Part shown: positions 46,676 through 57,878 of the stretch, in pieces | How the letters are laid out: every line of letters begins with the position of its first letter | Numbering within the stretch: the first letter of the stretch is position 1 | Source: Vanessa cardui | Lineage: Eukaryota > Arthropoda > Insecta > Lepidoptera > Nymphalidae | Reading direction: 5' to 3' | Length of the DNA: 64,000 nucleotides | Assembly: GCF_905220365.1 (NCBI RefSeq) | Contig: NC_061138.1 | Span: 1,364,001-1,428,000, forward strand | Notes under the pieces: generated by a model | Databases searched by the model: none | Seen by the model: only the letters and a program-made list of their open reading frames with translations | What the model was told of the DNA's origin: nothing | Position numbers and translations under genes: made by a program

Positions 46676-47046
46676 TAAATTTTTATAAATAAAAAAAAAC
46701 CGCCTTCAAAAATGAACTAAAAAGAAAAAAATAATCAGTTACATCCATATCCAATTTACGATTTTTTAATCACCTCTCAAAGTCGGTGCCGACATTGCTA
46801 ATATCGGTACATAATACATAATACATACATACAAAAACTAAATCTATTTATTGTATAGATGACACCATTAGACAAACCTTACTATCGATACAAATTAAAT
46901 GATTTCAATATAGGAATTTATTTCCTTTGTTGGCACCGACTTCAAAAGGTGATTAATAAATCGTAAATTGGATATGGATGTAACTGATTATTTTTTTCTT
47001 TTTAGTTCATTTTTGAAGGCGGTTTTTTTTTATTTATAAAAATTTA
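46676..47046. mobile_element. Fold-back element
   Basis: Arms 46676-46793 and 46930-47046 are near-perfect inverted repeats of about 117 nt around a 136-nt centre. The outer ends read 'taaatttttataaataaaaa' then 'aaaccgccttcaaaaatgaa'. The inner ends read 'caaagtcggtgccgac' and 'gttggcaccgacttc'. The layout parallels the palindrome of family D (outer 'accgacttcaaa', inner 'caccgactcc'). The sequence in between differs, so they may be related fold-back families. No ORF. Confidence 0.75.
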
Positions 47047-47569
47047 TTTAATGCTTTTCAGTGTTGTTTTGTTATTTATAATTACAATTGGTAGTGTTTA
47101 TCATTCACTTTATTATACTCAGTACATTTCGGCTTTCGACTCTAAACATAACTCAACCCCGTTTCAATACGATGTGGACTGCAACTCAAATTAAGCGTTA
47201 CCTAAGTTACAATAGCCTAATGTTAACTGCTCATCGCCAATTAGACAATACCATTTTTCCCGATGCAATGCCGTTAATCATTGAGGAATTCTCCGGGTAA
47301 TCCACCATCAGCTAGACTTCATCATAGGCATGTTTACTAACATCAATTGCTTGACGACTATCTTAAAGAAATAGAACTAAACCCGTAAAATAGTTACTTA
47401 CTAATAGGTTCTGATTACCAGTTGTGGTCTTCATCAACAGTTCCACTTCATCAAATGTCACTTTTCGTGAGCATATGACCAAGGCACTTTGAATAAAACC
47501 AAAATCACTATAGGTATGCCTATAAAATTTGAGGAGTTCCCTCGATTTCTCCAGGATCCCATCATCAGA

Positions 47570-47755
47570 TCCTGATCTCCTGACAATGGGACCACCTGTA
47601 AAACATGCCCTTTCAAACAAAAAAAGAATTGTCAAAATCGGCTTAGCCATCTTCGAGAAATTCGGTAACATACATAAAAAATAAAAAAAAAAAAAAAAAA
47701 AAGGCCCCGACGAATTGAGAACCTCCTCCTTTTTTTGTTGTCGGTTAAAAATACA
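47570..47755 (+). mobile_element. Family D right-end fragment
   Basis: 'gacaatgggaccacctgtaa', 'cctttcaaacaaaaaaagaa' then 'ttgtcaaaatcgg', 'gagaacctcctccttttttt' and 'gttgtcggtt' give the right end of family D in the same orientation as 22929-24620. It contains an 18-21-nt poly(A) run. Confidence 0.7.
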
Positions 47756-47989
47756 AAGAAACCTATTTATACTTATTACGTTTTTGAAAAAGGGGCAATG
47801 AAACATATTATTGAAATCAAATGTACTTATATTAAAAAAAATTGTTATTATTTAGACTGACAGACTATTGAAAACATAGTTTCGATGAAAATGCATTTTA
47901 TTATTATTAAACTAGATTTGATTCTGCATTCAAAAGTCACTCTAGACGTAGGAAATCTTTTTTTTACAAAGAAAGATTCCATACCCATG

Positions 47990-48095
47990 GAATAGGTTGG
48001 CGGACGAGCTTATGGGCCACCTGATGGTAAGTGGTCACCATTACCCGTAGACAATGACGCTGTAAGAAATATTAACAATTCCTTACATAGTCATT
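47990..48095 (+). repeat. Family B repeat, 5' end only
   Basis: 'catggaataggttggcggac' then 'gagcttatgggccacctgat' and 'cgctgtaagaaatattaaca' to 'attccttacatagtca'; truncated at its 3' side. Confidence 0.75.
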
Positions 48096-48358
48096 CGAAG
48101 GTTAGGAAGTTCAACGATCGGGATTTATACAAACCATTTCTAAAAATATTTCGAGAGAAGATGTAAATTGATTCACATCAACGGAATGAGAAAGGGTCAA
48201 ATAGGTAATCTATAATTCAAGTAAAAATGCTGGAACTGAGGAATTATATCTTTTACGAATAGTTATTCTATAATGACTCGTGTTTTAAAACAACGGAGCT
48301 AATTACCCAAAGAAAATACGTTAAACTTATTTCTCTTCACCTGTCAAATTATCGTATA

Positions 48359-48420
48359 GTCGAAAAGATCATCGATAATAAAGTTGAAAAGATCATCGAT
48401 AATAAAGTTGAAAAGATCTA
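48359..48420. repeat. 24-bp tandem repeat, 2.5 units
   Basis: 'gaaaagatcatcgataataa' + 'agtt' is repeated head to tail. Short tandem array in the large intron, 360 bp from the TM1 exon. Confidence 0.8.
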
Positions 48421-48664
48421 CTTGACTTCAGTAATTTATGAACCGATTTCATTGTATTTTCGTACCTCCTTATAAGTGAACGCCAATGTATGACCATTTG
48501 AAATTAAATTTCTTTGCGCAGGATATTAAAGTATAGTGTCGATTGTATTTTTTTCAAATGGAGTGCAATATTTCTGACATAAAAGGTTAAGACTAGGCTA
48601 GGTCTTTCTTTTGTAAATAAAAAAAAATAGACGCAATTTAAAAAATAAAAGTAAATAATTCATA

Positions 48665-48727
48665 TCTGGGTTTGAACCAGATATATTTGATCTTAATCAC
48701 GATCTTAAGCCACTAGGTCATCACAGT
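48665..48727 (-). mobile_element. SINE-A head remnant
   Basis: 'ctgggtttgaaccagatata' then 'gatcttaagccactaggtca' is the tRNA-like head of SINE-A in reverse, about 50 bp inside the intron from the donor of the TM1 exon. Confidence 0.55.
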
Positions 48728-48779
48728 CCAAATGCAACAAGTTCAGCTGTATCATTATATTTAGATAATTAGTACTTAC

Positions 48780-48925
48780 AGGAGAATGTAGAATACAGAC
48801 AGCACACAGGAGCACCATACTACAGAGTAGTGTGACACAGAGCGCGGATACGAACAGCGCATGTTTCAAACGGACACAATATCGCCTGTAGAGCGCCTCT
48901 AGTTCAAGCTCTGTGCCTTCTTCCT
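48780..48925 (-). CDS. Adenylate cyclase exon: end of N-terminus and first TM helix
   Basis: A 146-nt internal exon. The acceptor is CATTTGTTCACAG before 48925 and the donor is CCT|GTAAGT at 48780/48779. It opens with two bases of a split codon, then 48 codons. EEGTELELEALYRRYCVRLK is an acidic/basic cytoplasmic lead-in ('LYxRY' is usual just before TM1). HALFVSALCVTLLCSMVLLC then AVCILHSP is one membrane helix. It ends in phase 0 and joins ACA at 19328, giving ...LHSP-TLSTQV... in frame. The TTG-initiated longer reading to 48935 is intronic. The upstream exon, which must end in phase 1, was not found between here and the right edge. Confidence 0.88.
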
Positions 48926-50191
48926 CTGTGAACAAATGTAAATTTACTTAATAATGAACGCTAATTATGATATGGTATAGTACGACACAACTTATATGTA
49001 GCATCGGCAAATACAATAAAACCGATTACTGCCGATTTATACAACCAATAGAACTAACTCCGTATCGCGCCATTCGACGCTATTCGTCGCTATAGATACT
49101 CGCGACAGGTTAATCCGAGAAAGCAAATGCTAAATCGATGCATTAAATTGAAGAATATATTACGTCATATGATATCATAACTTATTACGATTGTGTAAAG
49201 ATCATATTCACATAAGAAATAAATACTGATAATTTCAATAGCGTACTTAATTAGGGTGTGATCGGTTTTACGAATTTTGCCGATGCTACATCTAAGTGGT
49301 GTCGTACTATATGACAGTCATGAAAAATGATAATAACAATTTTATAATGGCAACCCCAATTTGAAATAGACACACTGAATCTTAGGTTTGCTAAGTAGGC
49401 AGCGGTTGGCACACCGTTACGTTACGGAAATAATGAAAGATAGCTGCAGATGACGCACGTTTAAAACTTATAGTGTTTTATATCCGTTGTCATCGTGATT
49501 TATATAAAGTATTTTCATTTGAAAATGATACGTCATATCAAATTAGTGACACATTATGTATTGATGCTTTTATTTCCACGCCATAATAATATTTAATAAC
49601 AGTGGATCACCATGTAACAAAAATAAAAATAACATATTTAGTAAATCAATATGTATGTCGATCGGAATAGTTTTAACTACGTGAAATAACTATTTTCTAA
49701 TACTGACTCATTACTAATAAGCTTGTAGTGTTATCAATATTATTAACATTACTTTTAAAAGATATTTTTACTTTCTTGTGGCGCTTTATGTAGTATTAAA
49801 TAATTCTCATACATGCAGCACGATATTGAATATTACCCTCTAAATTTAATAAAAGACAATACACAAACAAAATGCAATATCATAAGATTATTAAGAAATT
49901 ATCCATTAAATCGTCGTTGTATATGCCCGAGTAAAATTGCTTCTCCCAAGTACTGTACTATAAATGTAATAATGTAATGTTTTGTTTCGTATATAATATT
50001 TTGATAATAATTGTATCAGAACGCAACGTGTATCAAGAGAAATGTGATAATCATGACTTGTACACAAAAAAACACGAATTTACATCATGATTCTCAAATA
50101 ATCATCACTTTCCAAAACTGTAACATTAATATTACTGACTCTAATAATCCAAACATATTAATTTTATTATATAATCATATTCATGTACTAA
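48926..50191. other. Intron sequence upstream of TM1 exon
   Basis: AT-rich; no upstream coding exon or known repeat recognised. Confidence 0.4.
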
Positions 50192-50435
50192 CTAGCTGTG
50201 CCCGCGACTTTCTATACTTTTGACTGTAAAAAAAATTATATAATTCTAGCCTAAGTTACTTCTTATTATGTCAGTTATCTGCCAGGGAAAGTCCCGTCAA
50301 AGTCGGTCCAGCCATTCCAGGGACTAGCGGGAACAAACAGACAGAAAGACAAAAAGTGTAAAAAATGGTTTTTTGATATACCTATGTACCGTGTATACAT
50401 ACATATGCATTGAGTAAAAAAGGGCTATTTTAATA
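50192..50435 (-). mobile_element. Family E Helitron-like element
   Basis: The minus strand ends 'aaagtcgcgggcacagctag' + TT (CTAG at 50195-50198). Blocks 'ccctggaatggctggaccga', 'ctttgacgggactttccctg' and 'aagaagtaacttaggc' match 9045 and 19498. Confidence 0.75.
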
Positions 50436-51313
50436 TTATTATGTGTATACAAAGATGAGGTATGGGGTAGATTAAACTATAAAACTAAATAATTGTACAA
50501 ACAAAGTGATTGTTTCGTTGTTCTTCTCGCCCAAAGAGACTAATGAACCTGAAGTTGTGCCAAAAATGTATTATATTTTTCTATCGAACAATATTCCGAA
50601 ACCGTCCGAAATGTCGAAGTTGGAAGTGTGGCCCCCGATAAGTATGTAAAACCATTGGTCCTACGTCTGAACTTTTTCCATTCGAAATTCGAATTTAATA
50701 TAGAGAGGGTTTAGCCATTCAATATTAACGACATCAATCAGCAGTGTCACAATTAAAAAAAGTGTTATGTTAGATATAAAACCTTTTTGTATTTCATTCA
50801 TATGATTAAGTGGAATCTTCATACAGTTGTTGGCACGTGCGAGAAGATTTCCGCTATACTATCAACATTAAATAGATGAAATTGCTGATTCATAATAAAA
50901 ACAAAAATAAAAAATCTATATAAAGAACGAGGAAATTGTCACATTTAATTCCATTGAAGAGGCCAACAAATCAGCGATTAAAGGCGGTGAATTTATTCAA
51001 GAAGAATTAATTCACTCGAATACCGACCTTAATCCGTCTAATTAAGAAACAGCATGGACGATATCTGAGCAATTTAGTCTGGTACTGTGCCAAAGTAATT
51101 TATTACGTTCAGTAACTATTTTCACCTTGGGAGACAATTGCAGTGTCAAAGTTAAGAGTCAATGAAACATGGGCTAATGTTGATCCGATTTATTCATACA
51201 AAGTTAGCCAAGAAATCTGTTGTTTACATTATCTTGTAACTGAAATCATCGTAATATTATTATTATATCGAAATGTTATATTATCATTATCACCATTACA
51301 TCGTATATAAATA
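50436..51313. other. AT-rich intronic/intergenic sequence
   Basis: Nothing recognised. Confidence 0.35.
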
Positions 51314-53005
51314 AAATTTTAACAAAAAGAAAAACCGACTTCAAACAAAACACTATTTTAAAACAAATAAAAATGTACTAAAAAGTAATAAAAATAATTG
51401 CATATTTAACATATTTTTGAGAGTCCTCCTAGGTAAAATGAAATGAAAAATATTAGACTACTTAAAAGTCGATTTACGATTATATAACGTAGTTATAGTT
51501 ATTGTTATATTTGGAGCCGGTGTCAGTCAAGGGTACACGCTTCAACAATCAAAAGAAAGAAGCGATACGAGCCTCTTGATTGACCCAATATAATATCGTA
51601 TAAAAGGTAATTTGTAAGAAACATATTTTTTAAAGTATTCTCGTATTGTTTTTTGATAGATATAGTGTAGGTTGGCTGACACCGACTCCAAATATAGCAA
51701 TAATTATAACTACATTATATAATCGTAAATCGACTTTTAAGTAATCTAATATTTTTCATTTCATTTTACCTAGGAGGACTCTCAAAAATATGTTAAATAT
51801 GCAATTATTTTTATTACTTTTTAGTACATTTTTATTTGTTTTAAAATAGTGTTTTGTTTGAAGTCGGTTTTTCTTTTTGTTAAAATTTTATTTATTTTTT
51901 GATTTTAAGTGAAGCTGATGGAGACTAACATTTTTTTTTAATATGGATAGATTAAGCGTGCCGTTTATATGAATCAGAAACTACTTCGGGGACAATTTCA
52001 AAAGAAACTTTCGAATAAAGCAAAAATAGATTTTCGAAAATGCGGCTTTAATACGTCGTGCGGCATAAACTACAAGGTAACCACCCTCGAATGAGCTGTA
52101 ATCGACCTCAGTAAAAAAACTTTGCAAAAGAGCTATTCGTATGCTAAGTCGTACATCATATGACATCACATCATATACACAAAATTTGATTAAAGACAGT
52201 AAGAAATTCTGCCCCAAATCGCACCCTAACTGTAAGCCGTTTAGGAGTTCCGTCAATACATAGTATAAAACAAAGTCGCTTTCTCTGTCCCTATATATTT
52301 AAAACTACGCAACGGATTTTGATGCGGTTTTTTTTAATAGATAGTGTGCTTCAAGGGGAAGGTTTGTGTATATAATAAATTAACAATACAGTAAAGAAAC
52401 ACGGACAATTTTTGAAGTTTGCAATGTGATGTCGTAAATAAACAAATTCTTTAGTATATTTAGTATCAGTTTTGCACCAGTGAGAAGTCGGGGCGGGTCG
52501 CTAATTAATTATAATATTCGATTATGACAATTACATGAACATAACCACGTTCCGGAAGATGATTTAAATATCCAAGTAACCCATAAATAAAAGATTCGAC
52601 CGAGTATTGCTAACGTGCTCCTCAGAATTGTTCCGTTCCCTCCCGTTCCCTTAATTTGTCATGGATCCTATACTCAGAACCTTACCAAACTTTCACAAAA
52701 CTACCCTTAAAGTATGTCCTTTATAATTTTAAAAGAATCGTCAAAATTGTGCCAACCAATTTTGAGTTATTCACCTATTTATCGCGCATATACATAATGC
52801 AAATTTAAGACTTATGTCGTTTTCATACGGATACCATCATCGGAAAAAAATAAAAAAAAATGGGACCCCACGGGAAGCACTACCTTTCAAACAAAAAAAA
52901 AATTATCAAAATCGGTCCACCCAGTAAAAAGTTATGAGGTAACAAACATAAAAAAAAAAAAAAAATACAGACGAATTTATAACCTTCTCCTTTTTGAAGT
53001 CGGTT
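51314..53005 (+). mobile_element. Family D composite element, copy 2
   Basis: Same order of blocks as 22929-24620. Palindrome arms are 51314-51529 and 51672-51888. The unique middle ('ggatagattaagcgtgccgt', 'gaatcagaaactacttcggg') comes next, then the nested family C element (52257-52505) and the right end ('gcaaatttaagacttatgtc', 'cacgggaagcactacctttc', 'ttgaagtcggttgaaaa'). The two copies differ by scattered substitutions and small indels, so they amplified some time ago. Confidence 0.78.
52257..52505 (+). mobile_element. Family C Helitron-like element nested in family D
   Basis: 'acatagtataaaacaaagtc' start and 'gggcgggtcgctaattaatt' end; the terminal CTAG is mutated to CTAA. Same position as 23873-24115 in the other copy. 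Confidence 0.8.
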
Positions 53006-53009
53006 GAAA

Positions 53010-53258
53010 ACAAAGTCGCTTACTTACTTACTATCTGTCCCTATGTAAACTTAGATATTTAAAATTGCTCAACTGATTTTGATGCGATTTTTTTAAATAG
53101 ATAGAGGGGAAGAATTTTGTATATAATACATGGAAAATATAGTACAAAAACACTGATAATGTTAGTTTTTAAAGTGATGTCGTAAATAAACAAATTCTGT
53201 AGTATATTTATGAAGTATCAACATTGCACCCAGTGCAAGGCCGGGGCAGGTCGCTAGT
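53010..53258 (+). mobile_element. Family C Helitron-like element
   Basis: 'aacaaagtcgcttacttact' start, 'cactgataatgttag' middle, 'aaggccggggcaggtcgcta' + GT end. It abuts the right end of family D copy 2, giving two family C copies within 750 bp. Confidence 0.78.
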
Positions 53259-53559
53259 TATAATTATATAACGAATGCTAGAACAATATTTTTACTGGTG
53301 ACGTGAAAGTATTTTCCACTTATGCGTTAGAAACATTGCATGAAAAAAAATTGGCCTATGAGAATTTTCTATATTTAGTATTTATTCGCTGATGAAAATA
53401 GTATTATTTACATGTTTTGTTAACAAAGTTGGATCAACCAAAGTTAAATTATATCTCCAACGGTGCATCCACAAAGGAATTTTTTGATATTAAACTAATT
53501 GATTACTATTTCCAATGTTAGTGGCGGATTGGTAACAGTTATGATGAATGTACCAAAGT

Positions 53560-53740
53560 CTTTGAGTTGTCGTCCGTCAGGTGGAACATTTATCAGTTTG
53601 CCGACTTCAAAGTTAAAATTAGACACACGAAGGTTTCCTCAAGACGATTTCCTTTATCGCCGAGCTCGGGATGAATTATAAACACAAATTAAGCACATGA
53701 AAATTTAGTGGTGCTTGCTTGGGTTTGATACAAGGAGGAT
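53560..53740 (-). mobile_element. SINE-A, eroded
   Basis: 'aggtttcctcaagacgattt' then 'cctttatcgccgagctcggg', 'atgaattataaacacaaatt' and 'gtggtgcttgcttgggtttg'; 5' and 3' parts lost. Confidence 0.7.
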
Positions 53741-54229
53741 CAACGTTCTGAAGCTTTATATTAATTATAAAATGATGATTCAAAATTGTCCGATAGAGAC
53801 AATTTGAATAAAGAATATTTTGATGTTGATGATTGATTTTGTTTATTCCAGCCATTTATTTACAGCAGCGAAATGTAATATATATGCGGTATTATTTTAT
53901 ATACATATCATAAAAATAATATTAAGCTCAGACGTAACTCGTCATAATATATCTGTCACTATTCCAGTAACAGTCGATGACGCATCGCAGTCAATTAATG
54001 TGCGAAATGAAATACTCGCACTGGTCGCTGACGAACTATAAAACTGAATGGTCCAAACGTAATGGACCAGTTAATAGCTATTAACTGCAGGGAAAACTAT
54101 TAACTTTAGACCCAGATCTACGATCGTCTTTATTACTATTTAATTTGCATAAAATTGTCGGGTCTAAAGCAAACAACTTACTAATTATTTGCAATTACAT
54201 TCAATTTATTCCTAACGCGCTTTAATTCA

Positions 54230-54302
54230 GCCGACAATACCCAGTGGCTAGAATAGTCTTAAGTGAAGATTACGAGTTCAAATCCGGATAAGCACCACAG
54301 AT
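54230..54302 (+). mobile_element. SINE-A head remnant
   Basis: 'acaatacccagtggctagaa', then a B-box remnant 'gagttcaaatccggataagc' and 'accacag'. It abuts the tail of the RTE-like LINE. Confidence 0.65.
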
Positions 54303-54321
54303 ATCATCATCATCATCATCA

Positions 54322-54975
54322 TCAGCCCGTACCCGTCCACTGCTGGACATAGGTCTCTCCAAGTGCACGCCACTGTGGTCTTTCTCTGGCTACTCGCATC
54401 CAGCTCCTGCCTGCCGCCCTGCGTAAATCGTCACTCCACCGTGCCTGAGGACGTCCTACACTACGTTTGCCGAGACGCGGTCTCCACGCTAACGCGGTAA
54501 CCGACAACCGTTGGGGTAAACGCTAGAACGCGTTTTCCCCAACGGTTGTCGGTTCTGCGACAAATATGACCAGCCCACTGCCACTTCAGCTTACTAATCC
54601 GATGGGCTATGTCGATGACTTTGGTTCTTTGACGGATCACCTCATTTCTGATGCGATCCCTCAGAGAAACGCCGAGCGTAGCCCTTTCCATAGCACGCTG
54701 AGCGACTTTAAGCTGGTGGACCAGCCTTGTCGTGAGTGTCCACGTTTCGGCTCCGTATGTCATGACTGGTAGGACGCACTGATTGAAGACTTTCGTCTTA
54801 AGGCACTATGGGATCGACGATGTTAAGATTCGACGTAACTTCCCAGCTAAATTCTTCTATTCACCTCGTCCTCTAGGTTGTTTCTACCTAATCGCAAAGT
54901 CTGCCCGAGGTAGACATATTTTTGAACAACTTCGAGGACGGTACCGTGTATCGTAGTCGGTTCCGGTAGAACATG
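54322..54975 (-). pseudogene. RTE reverse transcriptase C-terminal remnant, frameshifted
   Basis: Pieces of one ORF lie in three frames. First comes a YVYLGQTLRLGRNNLEDEVN segment (about 54900). MTYGAETWTLTTRLVHQLKV and AQRAMERATLGVSLRDRIRN then occupy 54640-54763. RTKVIDIAHRISKLKWQWAG and HICRRTDNRWGKRVLA follow, and finally RPRLGKRSVGRPQARWSDDL and the ending YVQQWTGTG (54322-54470). These are the family's typical C-terminal motifs. The break after GKRVLA is caused by a 34-bp insertion that forms a palindrome (54499-54554). Several other indels also disrupt the frame. Non-functional. Confidence 0.88.
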
Positions 54976-54979
54976 TTCT

Positions 54980-55152
54980 TTTTTTTTATGTTATAGGTTG
55001 GCGGACGAGCATATGGGCCACCTAATAGTAAGTGGTCACCATCACCCATAGAAAATGACACTGTAAGAAATATTAACTATTCCTTACATCGTCACTGTGC
55101 CACCAACCTTGAGTACTGAGATGTTATGTCCCTTGTGCCTGTAGTTACACTG
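54980..55152 (+). repeat. Family B repeat inserted in RTE LINE
   Basis: 'gttataggttggcggacgag' through 'gctgtaagaaatattaacta' and 'tgtgcctgtagttacactg'. The RTE coding sequence resumes directly after it, so it arrived after the LINE. The 3' third of family B is missing. Confidence 0.8.
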
Positions 55153-55260
55153 TTCATTGAATATGACCTTGGTTTTATCCAAATTCATCCGTAGGCCGAT
55201 ACGCTTAGAAGAATCAGCCAGCTCTTTCAGCATTTGCTGTAGGTATATCTTGTTATCTTG

Positions 55261-55917
55261 TACTTAATAATATGTTTCAAAATTATCTGGTGCTTGGCGT
55301 CGAAATAAAACACCGAAAATTTGCATATGTTGGATGTAATTAAAACAAAAATGGTGCAGCTAGTAAAGTAAGCTGTAACCTTTCTCTTCAAAAAAAAGGC
55401 CCACCAGTGGGATATTTATGGACCTAACTTTTAAACTTTTCTTTTAACAAGACAAATGTATAACATTTAAATTGAGTAAGTACTACTAGAAAGTTCCATA
55501 TATATGAAGTTTCTAGCAGAAACAATGATAAAAAAATGAATTATAAACACAAATTAATCCCATGAATGTTCAGTGGTGCTTCGCCTGGATTTGAACCCAC
55601 AATCATCGGTTAAGATGCATGTGTTCTAACCACTGGGCCATCTTGGCTCATCGAGGAATTCAGTGGCACTAAATATATATATTTAGATTGTTAGCTTGCA
55701 AGAGTCATATTCATTTAAAGTTAATTGCCTCAACAATTTGGGTTGTCACGCAATTCATTTGCCAAAAAGGAGTTCCCTGCTAGCTGTAACTGTTTTATTA
55801 CTGCCCTATTCCATTTACGGCGCTATACAATTATGATGAATCACTTTGATATTATCTCACGAACAATGTGTCTTAATTTTACCAGATTTTATAAAATGTA
55901 CTGCATATTATATGTAT
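55261..55917. other. AT-rich sequence with SINE-A fragments
   Basis: Bases 55281-55425 hold an eroded plus-strand SINE-A body ('aaaacaccgaaaatttgcat', 'ccaccagtgggatatttat'). Bases 55535-55652 hold a minus-strand SINE-A head ('gaattataaacacaaattaa', 'gtggtgcttcgcctggattt', 'aaccactgggccatcttggc'). The remainder is unrecognised. Confidence 0.55.
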
Positions 55918-56505
55918 AACACTAGCGACCCGCCCCGGCTTCAACTACAGCCTGTAAATTTCCCACTGCTGGGCTAAAGGCCTCCTCTCCCCTTGTAGAG
56001 AAGGTTTGGAACCAATTCCAACGCGCTGTTTTAATGTGGGTTAATTGAAAACACATGTGGCGGAATTTTTATGAAATTTGACACATGCAAGTTTCCTCAC
56101 GATGTTTTCCTTCACCGACGAAAACGAGATGAATTATAAACACAAATTAAGCACATATATATATAGTGGTGCTTGCCTGGGTTTGAAACCGCTATCATCA
56201 ATTAAGATGCAACCGTTCTAACGACTGGGTCATCTCGCCTCACGCCCCAACTTCACACGTTTGCAATACTGACACTAAATATTCTACAGAATTAGTTTAG
56301 TTATTACATTAGAAAAATCTAAAATTATCAGTGTTTCTTTCTAACATTGTCCACGTATTATATACCTAAACCTTCCGTTCGAATCACTTTATCTATTTAA
56401 AAAAAAACGCAATGAAATCCGTTGCGTAATTAAGATCTAAGCATACATAAGGACAGACAGCGGTTACTTTATTTTATAGTATGTAATGATGATAGCACGT
56501 ATGTT
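55918..56505 (-). mobile_element. Family C Helitron-like element carrying a SINE-A
   Basis: The minus-strand element has its CTAG terminus at 55920-55924 ('actagcgacccgccccggct') and its start 'tactataaaataaagtaacc' side near 56490. It is opened by the SINE at 55944-56242; the family C sequence resumes as 'cgccccaacttcacacgttt'. Confidence 0.82.
55944..56242 (-). mobile_element. SINE-A inserted in family C, with TSD
   Basis: Complete minus-strand SINE-A from 'gaggcgagatgacccagtcg' (right) to 'ttacaggctgtagtt' (left). It is flanked by an imperfect 13-bp duplication: cgccccggcttca (55931-55943) and cgccccaacttca (56243-56255), two mismatches. Confidence 0.85.
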
Positions 56506-57754
56506 TTGAGAATCGTACGTATATTAAACCGCCTTTTTAAACGACTTCAAAGAAGACATGAGGCTCGCTTTTGAATGTATTATTTAAATATTTGCCCTGT
56601 AAGAAATCCTTAATTTATTAACTTATTTCGAATGTTTCTTTTGTTTTTTCAATTTATCTTGAATTTTCTCTGAGTATTCGTTAACCAACATACTAATGTT
56701 CTTGAAGTACTTTAAATTATTATTAACATTCCCACAAAAAATAGTACGATATAATTTCTTAAATAATCCATCCATTTAATTAAAATGGCGGAAAACTGAG
56801 TTTCATGCAGTGAAGTAGATCAACATACTGTACACACTGTGATGGTTATTTTAATTTAATATTATACCGCCAACAGCAATACTGAGTATTACAGTAGTGT
56901 TAGTGAGCCAGTGTAACTACAGACACATGGGACCCCAAATATGTAGTATAAAAAAACATGACGATACAAACATGAATATTCCCTATATGAATAAAAGAAA
57001 AAAAAGTCTATAAGGGCTTGAAAGTGAGTGTATTAATATTCTATTAGTTTATCTAAGAAATATATTGTTTCCAAGTTATTTGATAATAATCGAGCTTGGG
57101 TAAATTTACTATATTGTGAAACTCTTATAGAAAAAATTTTATTAGATTGTGACCCGAAACAATACATAATAAGGGTTACAATAAAATGAAATATAAAACT
57201 TGGAAATAAATTATTTTCCAAACGACGTTGAAGGAGGTCAAGGAAATTCTAAACCGAAGGAAATGCGTATTAGAATTAAAATTTCTCCACAAATATTCTC
57301 TACCGTCGCTCAAGGGTCTAGGGAATTTTTCACGATTCTTAGGGTCGTACGGACGATGGAATCCGTGATTTTTCCAATAACGCGGAAAAAATAAGTAATA
57401 GATTGATAAGCTAGGAATTCATATATGGGATTTTATTGATCCGTAAATATATTTACATAATACATGTTATGTACTTAGATCTAGCCATTAGACTAATAAA
57501 AATAATATTTTTACAAAAAAAAAACATTATTATTTCAGCCTACTTATCTTTCTGAAATCACCATGCTGCTCCAATAATGGTTGGCGTAAAAACATTGTAA
57601 ACTCAATACGTGCGTAAAATTTCCTCCAATACCTAGGTTCACAATTTAAAAAATCCTGTGTAAAATATGTAAGGAAAAAAAAACAAAGATAATTCTTACA
57701 GCAAAATCAAAAGTTATAAACAGTGATATTGAATTCTTATTTACTAGTTACTAG
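56506..57754. other. AT-rich sequence, mostly unrecognised
   Basis: A family B scrap on the minus strand at about 56865-56935. Open frames at 57033-57221 (-) and 57200-57394 (+) show no family resemblance. Confidence 0.4.
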
Positions 57755-57840
57755 TTGTCGCCCGCAACTCTTGTTTTAGAGCTTACTTTTACGTGTACTA
57801 GCAACCCGTTCCAACTTCGTCTGGGTAAAATTAATACAAT
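57755..57840 (-). mobile_element. Helitron-type 3' ends
   Basis: 'actagttgtcgcccgcaact' (Lep1-like end, inverted) is followed by 'actagcaacccgttccaact' then 'tcg' (family C end, inverted). Only the terminal 30-40 bp of each remain, placed side by side. Confidence 0.6.
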
Positions 57841-57878
57841 AGTTTTTTTAATTATTTCCATTTACAGATACAATTATA

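Larger units (their letters stand above)
54303..55260 (-). mobile_element. RTE-type LINE, 3' part, interrupted
   Basis: The minus-strand element ends in a (TGA)n tract at 54303-54323, the usual tail of RTE elements, after '...gtccagcagtggacgggtac'. Coding remains run from 55240 (LADSSKRIGLRMNLDKTKVI on the minus strand, the region after the catalytic palm) down to 54330. A family B repeat (54980-55152) splits it, with 'tgttc' on both sides. The RT palm itself is missing. Confidence 0.88.
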
